Below are positions 25,311 through 37,975 of a stretch of 64,000 nucleotides of DNA, in pieces. Under the pieces are notes generated by a model, which was given only the letters and a program-made list of their open reading frames with translations, was not told where the DNA came from and did no database searches. Source of the stretch: Hofstenia miamia (Eukaryota > Xenacoelomorpha > Acoela > Hofsteniidae); NCBI GenBank assembly GCA_900660155.1, contig CABFPE010000274.1:646838-710837 (forward strand), read 5' to 3'. The first letter of the stretch is position 1. Each line of letters begins with the position of its first letter. Position numbers and translations under genes: made by a program.

Positions 25311-28300
25311 ATTTTAAAGTATTTAAAAAATGCAACAAAATACCAATACATGTTGAAAATGTCTTCCCAAAATAATACAAATTTTGCAAAACAAGAGATT
25401 TTTCACTATCACATCTAGCAAATCTATTACATTCTTTCATATTTGAAAAATTCAACTAGCAATTCAGTTTTTTTTGAAAAGGAGCCTGCCCTTAAGGATG
25501 AGTCGTTAACTGAAAAACGTAAAACTACAGTCTTGATTAAAATCTAAATTCGAACAAAAATATTTTAGCATGTACAAATTTTTTAGCTTTCCTAAATTGG
25601 GTAATATTTTGACTCATGACAACTGCTGCAGAAGTTTATAATTTTTTATTCAAAGTAATTATTTACAACTATTTATTTTAATTCTTTGATCTTTCAAAAC
25701 GCATAGCCTTCGTGCAAATTTAGTCTAGTGTTGCAAACAATATTTTTTGCCAGATTCCATGCTGAAAACTATTTTTTTCCAAGAAATCATATTTCATGAA
25801 ACATGATTGTGTACAGAAGCAAACCTATTATTGCTTTGATTTTTGAGAGCATATTTTATATATTAGTAAATGGATTGTTAAACTGGTTACCAGTAGCTTG
25901 AACAACAAACAATATTAAAAAAAACATGTTAAATATGTAAATTGCGCTAGATTAAAAAGAAACATTCGTGACTGAAAAATTTTACCAGTCTAAACAATGT
26001 TTAAGCATTTTTCAAGAATGCCACTTAGTGATTATCTTTAAACAGCTCGTATGTTTTTAAAAGGACCCAAATTTTCAAACACTTTTCTAGAAATTTGTAA
26101 ATTATTGGTGAATGTGCACCCTATCATGTGGTACCTTGTGAGTTTTGACTGCTTAAATTTTTTTCAAGTAATCATTAAAAATTATGCAATTTCACAGTTG
26201 TTAATGATGTCTAATTCTTTACCCGCTCTAACATAGAAAAATTTTGGAACTTCAAGCCCCCTCTGATTTTTAGGGGGGTTTGATGACACTGTTTTAGAGC
26301 ATGCACTGTTTGAAATACAATGTATCAACATGATGTCATCTACACTTGCTTCTCTGGTACATAATTTTTGGTATTTCAATATTCTGCAATCATATTTACT
26401 TTAGCGATTGTTTTGAGAAGTCTATTACCTGAACTGTAAATATCACTATCAGCAAAATCAAGCAAGATTAAATTAAATGATAACGATCTCTTTTCAAAAT
26501 ACTGGTATTTCAGTTAAGAACGAACTATATCACAAATCACATTTAACTTGTGCACTATGTCCATAGAATTTCTGTTACAATCAGTGTCCTTATTTCAGTT
26601 AGTGAAGAGTCCTCTTTGTCTTATCAAATGTTTGGTATTTTCAATTCTTATACATGCATAACTATTTGTTTAAGTAGTTAGTAGTTGGTAATAAATTTTG
26701 TCAGGAAACACTTTTTGAGATCATTCATAAGGTAAAGTTTCAAGTCCAACAACCTTGTGAAAGAGAGAATAGTATTTTACTTCTTTTAATTTTGTGGGAA
26801 CATTTGTATTGCCGCCAACTACATGACTCATGCGATTTTCTATGAACTGTTTCTTCATCAGATGATTCATTAGTTACATTAAAAAAAGGATCGCAATCAA
26901 GTTTGCATTTTCAGAATTTGATGAATTTTCATTCAATTGAATAATGATAAGGGACGCACAACAAGGATTTTCAATTGGGAGGCGATGGTCAAGTTGTCAG
27001 GTTAACATTGTAGTTCAAGAAATGACCAAATGATACGTTTGCGTTTTTGGACGCTCTAATTGGGGAAAGGATATGGCCGGTGATCTCCTCTGGCTACGCC
27101 CTTATCATTAGCAATACGAGATTATTTTGTTATAATTTTTTTAGTTTGCTTGAAATTTGATGATAATATTTCAGGCTATGCTAAAAAAGGTAATAGTGAA
27201 GTTTACATTTTATTTATATTTCAGATAATTCTGGAAATAACGTCTGTATGCATCCAGATCTCTAATAATGAGTCCGTGAAAAATAGCAGTTCATAAAATT
27301 GGCGATTGAAAGGTTTTACTTAACTGGTTGTTGAAAATTTGTTTGACTCGGTTGTTACTTCTAAAGTGGAAGGTTTGTGAATAACATATTTCTTATTGTT
27401 CTCAAAATCGAACTTCTTAATGCAAAAATGAATTTCGTCTTTGGAGGTTCATTGAATAGGATATGAATTGTATTGAAATTCTTTGTAAGGACGAAAACCT
27501 AATACACCAGCTTACTTTATTTTACTATTCTATGATTTATGAATAACAAAATTAGCATAATTAGGCCAAGGTAAAAAAATTCAAAATATTAACGTGTTGG
27601 CGGAGGACGAGAGGAGCAACATTATCAAAGTCATTAGAATTCTATGGCTACGTTATTACCAGGAGTAAAATGACAGCCAGTTTAACTAAGCATTGATGGG
27701 ATAAACATTTCCGATCCCATGGTAAGTCCAATGCATCATGTTAAGCCTGAAATTAATACTCGGAATCTATTTCAATGATATCAGATATTGAAGAGCCATA
27801 TTAGCATTACACACTTAATTGAAATATTAATTATGCTTGCAGCTTAACTAGAATTTAGCAAGATATACATAAAACAAAATGTTTGGAATTGATATCTCTC
27901 ATACCCATTCTAGATATAATTGAATTACTGATTTCAAGAACATTAGAATTTTGAGTTATATACATTTATATTTAGCTTTATTTTTCGATTTTACCAACAT
28001 TGTTAATTGTATTACATGCTAAAAGAAAGAAAATGTATCAAAGCCTTACTCCTTTAAGTGAAATTGAGGTCAATTTGATTTAAATGTTCATTATTATTTA
28101 AAGGCCATATTCATATAAATGTCTAACATACATGGAAGATCACCTGTTAAATGGTAATTTTTAATATTTGTATGGTGAAGATTTTGCAAGTTAGATAAAT
28201 TATTTTTTCATAATTTATTATTAGAAATCATTGTAATGTTAAATTTTATATTGTAAATTTGGTGATTTCTTAAGTATTTTCTTTTGTAATGTTGATCTTT

Positions 28301-28496
28301 TAAACCAAATTTAATAAGAAATGATTGTAATGTAAAAATATATATTTAGCAAAAAAAACAAAAACAATAATTTTAAACATGATCAAAATTTTATTGATTA
28401 AGTTCGTTCAAATAAGTTCGGAAGATCATAATTTCAAGCAAATACCATTTTCATAACAAGAAAGTTATGGAAACAATTTATTTCATATTCTTTATT
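25311..28496. other. AT-rich DNA, no gene seen
   Basis: No supported gene. Contains a possible miniature inverted-repeat element (26943-27109) and a short GC-rich hairpin (26254-26279: ccccct, 9-base loop, aggggg). Confidence 0.55.
26943..27109. mobile_element. Possible miniature inverted-repeat element
   Basis: A perfect 11 bp terminal inverted repeat (aatgataaggg / cccttatcatt) bounds 167 bp. Just inside the right repeat, in reverse complement, is gggcgtagccagaggag, a motif common at ends of invertebrate hAT-like elements. The left end has a degraded counterpart. No clear target duplication. Noncoding. Confidence 0.35.
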
Positions 28497-28497
28497 A

Positions 28498-29204
28498 ATA
28501 TATATATATATATAGAATTTAGTTGAGACACTCCTTATTATAGAATAATTTGCAAATCATTATTTCTCCAATAATATGCTAAGCACACTGCAGCAATCTG
28601 AGTAGCGTGTATAAGAAGCTCAAACATTACATCCTTTTATCTATCAGTGATCAGTTTCAAAGATCATAAACTACAAACTTTCTCCATTTTCCAAAAATTA
28701 TTGATCGCTGGTAATTTTTATACCCTAAATTGTGTAGACCAGTCATTTCCTACTTTTTTGGCATAGTCAGATAAGATCCTCATATTTATAATATACTGTC
28801 TTCGCCATAACTCACTGGCCACCCCAAAATACGAAAATACTAAAGATAACTGATATTGAAGGTAGCTATGTTGCACAAAAACACCTAAAACGGCATAAAA
28901 GCAGCTCAAGCAAGTTAATAAGTCATTAGCTTCCAGCCATACTATATTTAGTAATGATTTATAGTGTTGTTTCTCATCATGTGGAAAATAACTGCAGTCA
29001 TGCATTGGAAGGAAGCATAGGATGTGATCACCTAGTTACCAACCTGAATGTAGTTTCTTAGGACAAAACAAGAAACCGAAATGTACCTTGGCTACAATTT
29101 CGCGCTAAATCATAACATTCAGTGCACTGTGGACAATATAATTGGTGTATTATGGTGTAAAATGTTTACCAGTTGGACAGCTCACAGTTTGAAGTCATGA
29201 GATG
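28498..29204. repeat. Near-identical 0.7 kb direct repeat, copy 1
   Basis: This block repeats at 29206-29913 with, by eye, a single one-base difference (agtcagataag here, agtcagtataag in copy 2). The copies are separated only by one ambiguous base at 29205. Each starts with a short TA tract followed by tagaatttagttgagacact. See the findings for the assembly-artefact reading. Confidence 0.95.
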
Positions 29205-30330
29205 NATATATATATATATATAGAATTTAGTTGAGACACTCCTTATTATAGAATAATTTGCAAATCATTATTTCTCCAATAATATGCTAAGCACACTGCA
29301 GCAATCTGAGTAGCGTGTATAAGAAGCTCAAACATTACATCCTTTTATCTATCAGTGATCAGTTTCAAAGATCATAAACTACAAACTTTCTCCATTTTCC
29401 AAAAATTATTGATCGCTGGTAATTTTTATACCCTAAATTGTGTAGACCAGTCATTTCCTACTTTTTTGGCATAGTCAGTATAAGATCCTCATATTTATAA
29501 TATACTGTCTTCGCCATAACTCACTGGCCACCCCAAAATACGAAAATACTAAAGATAACTGATATTGAAGGTAGCTATGTTGCACAAAAACACCTAAAAC
29601 GGCATAAAAGCAGCTCAAGCAAGTTAATAAGTCATTAGCTTCCAGCCATACTATATTTAGTAATGATTTATAGTGTTGTTTCTCATCATGTGGAAAATAA
29701 CTGCAGTCATGCATTGGAAGGAAGCATAGGATGTGATCACCTAGTTACCAACCTGAATGTAGTTTCTTAGGACAAAACAAGAAACCGAAATGTACCTTGG
29801 CTACAATTTCGCGCTAAATCATAACATTCAGTGCACTGTGGACAATATAATTGGTGTATTATGGTGTAAAATGTTTACCAGTTGGACAGCTCACAGTTTG
29901 AAGTCATGAGATGTGATGGCTGTGATTGTGGTTTCATCTTTGAACATTACTGAAGGCCACTGATCTTGATACGTTTTTGCAAACACAGTCCGGTTATAGA
30001 CAATTTCGCTGAAAACTGGTTTCTTACTGTCTTGTATGATTGAAAACCTTCTGCAGATAGATATTAATAAATAGTGTGTACACTAAGCAATTTAGCAATA
30101 CCCACAAGAAGATCATCATTTGTAGTTCAAGGATCCAACAAGGGGATTAATCTCGAATGATCTCAAAATGGCTTGACATTTACTTGGGTTGTGATACTTG
30201 GCTTAAGCAAGGTGAAGTATGTTGTCCACTGCTGCGTCTGTGTGGCTGATGTTGAATTGAAGAGCAATTGCTGTAACATGTTGAGCTACAATTGTGCCCT
30301 CAATTTGGATAAGAGTGCTTTGCCAGTTAT
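28700..30330 (-). pseudogene. Heavily decayed Tc1-like transposase
   Basis: Reading the minus strand from about 30300 downward gives, in changing frames, a recognisable Tc1 order. RRFSIIQDSKKPVFSEIVY and NRTVFAKTYQDQW, then PSVMFKDETTITAI (first catalytic D in FKDE, near 29940), fit the linker plus the IFSDES block. Further on, a WP....L.I...SYL pattern near 28800 resembles the block holding the catalytic E. Many stops and shifts make this an old corpse. The 0.7 kb duplication lies inside it, so part of the pseudogene appears twice. No terminal inverted repeats were identified with confidence. Confidence 0.55.
29206..29913. repeat. Near-identical 0.7 kb direct repeat, copy 2
   Basis: Second copy of 28498-29204. 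Sequence after 29913 continues into the decayed Tc1 gene, so copy 2 is joined to unique DNA on its right and copy 1 to unique DNA on its left, as expected if one locus had been represented twice. Confidence 0.95.
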
Positions 30331-30429
30331 GTTAAAATAATGTTTGATGTGCTTTTATGTACAGGAATGCCAGGGATGCCACTAAGGCTATATTCTTATT
30401 GGTTGTAAGTAAATACTACATTAATGCAT

Positions 30430-32500
30430 GTACATGCATATACACTAGTATTTCATTATTTTTTAAGTGGGCAGTGAATTATGGCCACAAATGAATATTA
30501 AGCTATCAATTAGTCAAGATATTGACGATATCGTCACTTTGCAACATAAATCCAATTGTATATATAAGCAAAATCTGAAATATTGTAAAAAAAACTGTAA
30601 CTAGCCACATTCATGTAGATTGTTTCGTAGTGCACTTTGTGGCAATTTGGTCTAAAGAACTAGCCCAAATTTGTTCATTGTAGAAAGTAATGATATTAGA
30701 TATTTTTCCACTAAATTTCAATTTTTGCTGTTTGCGAAATCTTGAAGTGAGTACAACACTTTTTGAGGTTTTACACACATGAATCAATATACACGCCTTC
30801 ATCTGCTTGATAAAGTTTGATTTATGCAGTGGTTCATGAATATTTTGAATCAACTTTCAAAGACTAACTCCTTGAATATTTTGAATAAAGTTTTGCAAAA
30901 TATCCATTTATTTAAGATGCTAAAATTGTTTCAGTCACTCCAGAAAAAGCTAATTGGAAGACCTATTTGGCAAAATGTATTTGAAATCAATAGATAGGCA
31001 AAAAACCTAATTATTTTAAAAAATGACTTGTGTAGAGATTACAAATTTATTGGCTTAACTCGTGGTTGACAAGTTTATGAGTATGAATATACTTAATTAC
31101 TGGGCAGTATCAAATTAAAAGCAAATATCGCATGAAATGTTGTTTTTCAATAAGTCAAAAATGACTGGCTCGGAGTTCTGTTGTTTTAAGGGACATTGAC
31201 GTAAAGATTTCACTACAATTTCTTTTGTAATATATAAAAATCAATGCCTTTGTATTTTTAATAAAGAGTGTTTCTACTAATAGAGAATAAGTGACAAAAA
31301 TTAGATTAAATTTTTATATCTGTTTTCTGTAATCGCTGAGCAAATTTGTGATGTACATTACAGTCAATGATAAAGTGTCTCAAAAAACTCAGGATTTAAC
31401 AAATGTGCTTTGCAAATATGATTAAGAACAATCCGATTATATAAAATTTAAATGTAATATACTTTTGTTTGACTAGAAATTTATCACCGTGTTATTGTTA
31501 TAAAAAATACGTGAAATAGGGCGTATGACTAAGTGGGCTCCTGACCAAAAATCGCTTATTTTTTAATATTTGACTATATATTCACTTTCGCTGCATAGAA
31601 ATATTACATGAGAAATCAACTATTAAATACACCTCATACATTTTGAAATATGGACATGATTTCCAACAGCGAAATATTAATTACCTGATTCATGATATTT
31701 CTTATATTCTGTGCTTTTGCTTGGTTCACTGTGATAATATAGCAGACAGTTTACACTTTCAGTGGAACTTAGCATTGGCTTTGTACAGCAAGCCATTACA
31801 AAGAAATATAAGATAATGTAAATTTTGTTCCAATCTGCCACGTCTCCCCTACATACTATTGTGAAATAAAAAGTACAACAGAGATTAACATTTATGTCAT
31901 CTGTCCTTCATTCTGAAAGTTTAAAGGACAATAAAGTAAGTTAAAATTTCAACATTTTAAAATTTTTTTTGGTGATTTCAAAGTTGTACTTGATTCATGT
32001 CGTTTTCTGTGTCGTAGTTGAAATGAAAAAAGTGAAATTCGAAAATATCTGTTGGATTTACATACCCACTTGAGTATTTTATTATTATTTTTATTCCTTG
32101 GAACAATTCGATTTTGTTAGTTGACAATTTTAACTTGAAGGCTGAAGCCGTTAAATGAAAGACTTTTTGTCTTGTATTTATCGATTAAGTGTATTGTTTT
32201 GGCTAGTCAATAAATTCAGTGTAAATATATGAACTTTACGTTTATGTGACAAACACTTTCAGAGATTTTCTTCCCAAGAAAGATGTAGAATTATGCGTTT
32301 TTTTAAAATCGAAATAAAAAGTATTTTGTGACGATTTAATTACTTGAAAGGAATTTGCTTTCTTAGCAGTACTAAATTATGTATGTAAATTAAGAAGCTT
32401 ACATGAATAATATCAGATTATAATCGTTGATTTTTTGATATCTGAGCCTTTAAGAAACTTCATGTTCAGAATTAGACTATCGTCCTGTGATTCGGAATAT
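30430..32500. other. AT-rich DNA, no gene seen
   Basis: No coding frame, element end or RNA gene could be supported. The minus-strand frame 30611-30853 has no recognisable domain. Confidence 0.55.
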
Positions 32501-32639
32501 TCTTGCTTCAGGTCGCTTCGAGTCGAGTCCAGCATTTTAAATTCGAGTAAAGTCGGGTGTTGAGCCAAATCAATTCGAGTTGGATTTCAAATCTCGGATT
32601 CTTTGGACGCCCGCCAAAATCAAACATGTAAAGTCACCA

Positions 32640-34662
32640 GTAACTTTAAGCGCACTAAGGGGGCCGATTCGGCCCCATGTTGTTTTTGTGTCCTTAATTT
32701 TGTTGAAATTCATTTTTTAGTTGATTCTTCTGATTTTTTCTAAAAACTATCTGGGAAGTGGGAACAAAATAATGTAAAAGAGGAATAATTTTTTTGATTG
32801 AGGCCTGTGCAAAGAGGTCTGAAAAAATTCATTTTATAAAAAAATTCAAAAGTTTTTGTTGCAACATGCATTTAAAATACTCAATATTTTAATAGATATC
32901 GATATATTTTTTGTTAAGATTCAGGCTTGTCAAAAAATGTTGGGGTAAAAAATTTTTTACAGGGACGCAACCTCTATACGCTTTTGTATTCCGATCAGTT
33001 TGTATTGATTTGTCGTCCCTGGGCCCACAGTAGCAATAAAATATTGGCAACAAAATAGTTTATATTATAAAGCAAAGGTTTTAGAAAGTCTGTGGTGAAA
33101 ATCAGTGTCATACTTTCATCGGGTAGGAGCCAAGGAGTCAAACTTAAAATAAGAAAAATATGAAATTTTCATTTGTTACTATATTTTGAATACAGTAAGA
33201 CAAAATGATTAAATATGACTGCATACTAGTGCTGTGCGTCCCGACATACTTTAACCGGATTAACCGGACTGGATTGCTTCTTAACTTTTAACCGGTTTTA
33301 ACCGCATCCTTAAAAAATTAGCGTTTGCTTGGTTATATACATCAATGCTGCATCTATATTCAATTTCTATATATCCAAATCAAGTTAGTCTATTCCTATA
33401 TGTTAAAATATAATTGATGTTCAATATCATATTGTCAATAATATGTTTTTCTGATTTACCTATTTTTCACTTTTGAAGATTTTTACGGCATATTCCTCGT
33501 CTCTTAATAAGCTATACTATACCTATGTCCACATTATGAAGTAAGTATTATTGGGAAAAATCGTAGTCTACCAAAATTTAATGAAAAAAGATACACTCAA
33601 ATGGCGTTGATAAATAAGGATTACATAATAAATTTAGAGCTTTATGAATGAATTGACAGCTAGTCTATATAGCAACTTCAAGCCGCACTTAAGTGTGTTG
33701 GAATTGATGCATCCTTTTCCCCAAAATTTGATATTTTTAAAATAGTGCACGAATTATTGCAATTCTAGAATTTGAAAGGTGAAAATGCAGAGTAGGACTA
33801 GATTTTCAACAATGGGAATCTCTACACCCTTTCCCACAATTTCTTTAGCTTTTTAATACAGCAATAATTGTAATTAATAAATTTTGAAAATCAAAGATAG
33901 AAGTACTTGACTTGATTTTAACCTAATTAACCGGTTCCTGCAGATTAACCAGCTTTAAACGGACCGAACCGGTTTAACCGGTGTTAACCTGACCGGATCC
34001 AGAACTGCTACATACCATATAAAAAGTGGTGTAAATTTCTAGACATTGATATTGAACCTCGGGCTAAATAATGGCAAAACACTTGGGAGAGGGAATAAGG
34101 TTGTGTGCTGTGAAATTGTTTATTATTTTTTTAACGTTTTTGAACTTTGGCCTTGAAAATTAACTAAAAATATATTATAATGTTACGTATGAGATTTTTG
34201 AAACATAAATAAACGTTATTAATTTCTAATTTATTCATTCATTTTTAGAATTATCAGTTTATTCAAAATTATGAAAAGGTCTACCATGGTTACATAATAC
34301 TGCCTGACGTTGAGCGTAATTGTTTTGTTTTCCTGTCACAGTAAGTCTTTGATAATAACTAAGAGGAATATAAGCTATGTAAACTGTTTTCTTCTATTTT
34401 TCTATTTTTAATGCTATATTATTTTAGAATCCTTTTCACCTTTATTTTTCCAATAATTATTGACGTCACAACTTTATTTGCATATAAAATCGAAACCAAT
34501 TAGTATATTTTTTTGAAAATTACCAAAGATATAGTTCAACGGTGTATCTTTCACCATACCAGAGCTCATTACTTTATCTTTACTAGTTTTAAAATAATAG
34601 AGGGGCCGAACTGCTCCTCACTGCGTTATTGACGTTTTATACCTCAGTGCGTTTAGGGTTAA
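32640..34662. mobile_element. Middle element, piggyBac-like inverted repeats
   Basis: The left end reads gtaactttaagcgcactaag and the right end in reverse complement reads ttaaccctaaacgcactgag. They share TAAC..TAA.CGCACT.AGG. Right TTAA and left GTAA (one base off) fit the TTAA target of piggyBac elements, and CCCTAA after TTAA is piggyBac-like. A ggggccgattcggcccc palindrome follows the left repeat, with a partial echo near the right end (ggggccgaac at about 34602). No transposase survives. About 2.0 kb, including the 784 bp inner element. Confidence 0.5.
33227..34010. mobile_element. Inner element, hAT-like with TTAACCGG repeats
   Basis: Ends read tagtgctgtgcgtcccgac and, in reverse complement on the right, tagcagttctggatccgg. 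Both subterminal regions are packed with ttaaccgg / aaccggtt units in opposite orientation, typical of hAT transposase-binding arrays. The pentamer catac immediately flanks both ends. An exact 8 bp duplication is not visible. 784 bp, noncoding. Confidence 0.65.
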
Positions 34663-35238
34663 ATAATCAACTCTTTTGCCAAGAAGAAACAATACATTCT
34701 AGCAGTTACATTTGGGGTTGACCAAAATTAGCAAACATATTATATAAATGTAGCATTAGCTTTTCAATGCTGATGTTGTTAAATTAAAATTAATTATGGC
34801 TGTTGAAGAAACACCTGAATAAAGTGTGAAGCTTCTTTTGTTTAATAACTTGAAAGCATTAAATGCTTTAATGAAATTTTAGCAACTTTCATAAATAACT
34901 AAAAATTTAAACTTGATTTTTACAAATTAAGACAATCCATTCTTGATTTTTACTTAGTAGCGAGAGGCTACCAACGAAATCAATTCTAATACTTTGATAC
35001 TTGTACGATCGTGTGCTGGCCAATGTGACTCAATCCTAAATAAAAAGTTTTTTTTATATCAGAAATTTTTATTCATACTACTTCAATTAGGCAAACATGC
35101 AATGAACTATTCAATTCAAATCAATGCTACTCAAGTCAACTGACCCGCCCCCAAAACGGTTAATGTTTTAAGTTTGAGGCCAGTCGGATTTTACTCGAAT
35201 CTGCCCGATTCAAAATTTAAAGTACTCGCAGCCCCCAC

Positions 35239-36590
35239 TATGTTGAATCATCAGTAAAAAATAAATGGCCAATTTGAGTATAACTTGTGATTAATAAGAC
35301 ACTAAAAAACTAATTCTGAGAGTGATATGGACAAAATTTCAAAAAATGCATCTTAATGCCATTTTCAGAACAGTTTCCCATTTAGCATTGACTTCTTTCA
35401 ATTGAGCAATGACAAGAATAGTTATTGTTTCATCAAAATGTCATCTCGCAATAATTTACTTATTCATCCAATATTTCTCTTCCTTTGAAGATTCTTGCTT
35501 TTAAAAAGCCTTACATGTACTTTTAACATAATTAAGTTGCTGAAATTCTTGGAATCCAAGTCTTTTGATGCTAATTTTCTATTTCGGATCGCAAAGATAT
35601 TCTTCAAGTGTCTGTAGAAGATGGCCATTTATGTAAATTAATGGTTGAATAATTTTATTAGCTTTGATATGTCACTCTTTTTCATAGCACAATAAGTGAT
35701 CGGATGCAACAAATTCCTTTTTATATTTGAATCAACATTCTACAATTGCATTCAAAGTGCTAGAAAATTTTCATTTTTGAAGTGCGAAAATTTTTTCAAT
35801 TTTTAATATAATTTGCTTCTGTGAGTCATCGAAAATGTACACCTTGAATGAAATTATTTCTATTCAAGGATATATTCTTAGATAAGCTAGCCACAGTTTA
35901 CTTGTAACGGGTGATTACTCATTATTGAAGATGTGCGGCCAGAATTTTATTTCGATTAGAGCAACAATATGCCCTTCATCCGCCCAATCCCCACAACCCA
36001 AGAATCTGCAATGTACTTTCTCACAGTTATATTTTCAAATCACTAGGTATATTATAATATTAATAATATTCCAGAAATAAAAATGAAGTTCTTCCGAATT
36101 GTTTTATCATTATTTACCCTTATTAATATATTAATTTAAGAATTATTGATATCCAGAAGAACGAGTGTGCCGCATGTGCAAAATTACCATTACTGTAGGT
36201 AGACATTTATAGTTTTAATTGTTTATCAAAATGTGTTATTGAAATTTCAATGTTAATACAATTTTAAATTGAAAATATCAGGTTTTGTAAAATACCAAAA
36301 TGTTTTCTTGTAACCACAAATTAGACCTTATGCTTCTTCGCTGTTGACAGAAACTGTTAATTGACTTGATTACACGAAAAAGCATACGCTGCGAAATATG
36401 TCGTCTTGTTCTTAGCTACACAAGAACAAAAAGATTTTTGTCTATTTTTAAGTTTGGAGAGGGCGTATGCTAGAATACTAGAATAGCATACATGTATATA
36501 GTTTCTGATCTAATATAAACCTAATTTAAAAAACCATGTTTCTTTTGAATTTCTTATTTTTGAAACTATGATTTTTTTGTGATAAATAAT
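35239..36590. other. AT-rich DNA, no gene seen
   Basis: No supported coding region or complete element. Confidence 0.55.
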
Positions 36591-36716
36591 AAAAAAATGA
36601 GACTGAACACCTATTTTTTCACGCTTTGTAGAAACGTATTGAGACGTTTTAGAGGAAAACTATAAAAATAAAAGACAACGAGAATTTTGTGAACTTTAAA
36701 ATGGTCAAACAAAAAA
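36591..36716 (+). repeat. Detached left end of the Tc1 element at 37976
   Basis: About 125 bases match 37985-38110 with roughly three substitutions. They lack the outermost ttggctgc of the inverted repeat and stop where the retrotransposon fragment begins. Same orientation as the complete element 1.3 kb downstream. Confidence 0.85.
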
Positions 36717-37972
36717 GATTTCATTACGCCCTACGGTTTATTTGAATGGCTATACATGGCATTTGGTTTATCAAATGCACCTGCCACATTTCAACGTTAT
36801 GTAACAAAAGTCCTCATGAATGGCAACAATAAATTAGATGACAGTATTGCCACTTACATCAACGATATTTTAATATCCTCAATGTCATTTCCAGAACAAC
36901 TAGAAAAACTAGAACAAGTTCTCAAAATTTTAAATAAAAGCGGTCTAAAAATTTAATGGCAACAAATGCAATTTAGCTCTACAGTATTTCTTGGCAGAAA
37001 AATTGAACACAAAATGATAACCTTAAATGACGATACAACTTCTTTAATTGAGTCCTTAAAATGTCCAAAAAATCGCAAAAATGTTCAACATATACTTGGA
37101 TTTTTTAATTACTATCAAAGTTTTATTCCTGATATAGCTAAAAAGACCATTAATATGTCAAATTTATTAAAGTCTAAAAATGAATTTCAATGGCAATGGA
37201 AGCACCAAGAAGAATTTGATTTACTTAAAAAAGAATTCAAAAAACTACCATCATTAAATTGTCCTCATTACTCCAAAAAATTCATTGTAGATTGTGACGC
37301 TAGTACTGTAGCTATTGGAGCTTGTCTTAGTCAAAATATCAATGGTAAAGAATTACCTATTCAATTTTTCAGCAGAAAATTAAAAAGTTCCGAATTGAAT
37401 TACAGAAGCACTAAATTAGAAATGTTAGCATTAGTTGAATCATTAAAGAAATTTTGATATTTCCTAATTGGCGAAAAAAAACCTTACTGTACACACAGAT
37501 AATAGTGGCCTATCATAGTTAAAGAAATTCTCCGGTGATAAATTGAATATTGTTGCATGTTGGATAGAACAATTGAATGACTTCAATTTCACTATTCAAC
37601 ATCCCAAAGGAACATTACATGCTAATGCCGATCTACTAACCACTCTACCACAATACCAAAGGGATTTGAAAAAAACTCCTGGTGATAAAATTGAATTTTC
37701 TTTCATTCCGAAAAATGAATATGAAAATTTACCTGATATTAATGTCGATAGACAAGGCAAAGCCACTTTAAGCATTACCATTAAAGAAGAAATTTCAGCA
37801 GAAGAAATCCCAGAAAGACAAAAAGTTGATCCACTTTTGAAACAAATTATTAATAAAGTTACTATGCCCAACATGATTTTAAATCCTATAGCTTCTCACT
37901 ATTATAATAAATACAGATGGCAACTCACATCTCAAGGTTTACTGTTTGCTAAATCTAGAAACAATCATATTG
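36717..37972 (+). mobile_element. Ty3/Gypsy retrotransposon fragment
   Basis: Contains the last part of a Ty3/Gypsy reverse transcriptase (MAFGLSNAPATFQRYV, TYINDILI), an RNase H region (FIVDCDASTVAIGACLSQ, with SELNY..TKLEMLALV) and the linker toward integrase (to about 37972). The 5' half, LTRs and integrase are absent. It is broken, with a few breaks. Its left edge abuts a Tc1 end fragment and its right edge is the insertion point of a Tc1 element. It differs in sequence from the fossil at 22.8 kb, so it belongs to another lineage. Confidence 0.85.
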
Positions 37973-37975
37973 CTA

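Larger units (their letters stand above)
32508..35238. mobile_element. Outer element of a nested set, TCGAGT-rich ends
   Basis: The left end (32508-32600) and right end (35090-35238) carry inverted, repeated cgagt / actcg motifs. attcgagtaaagtcggg on the left faces ccgattttactcgaat-like sequence on the right, with attcgagtaaaatccgac as its reverse complement. Short subterminal repeats with poor terminal repeats suggest a hAT-like non-autonomous element. No clean target duplication was found. It encloses two more inverted-repeat pairs. Confidence 0.45.
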
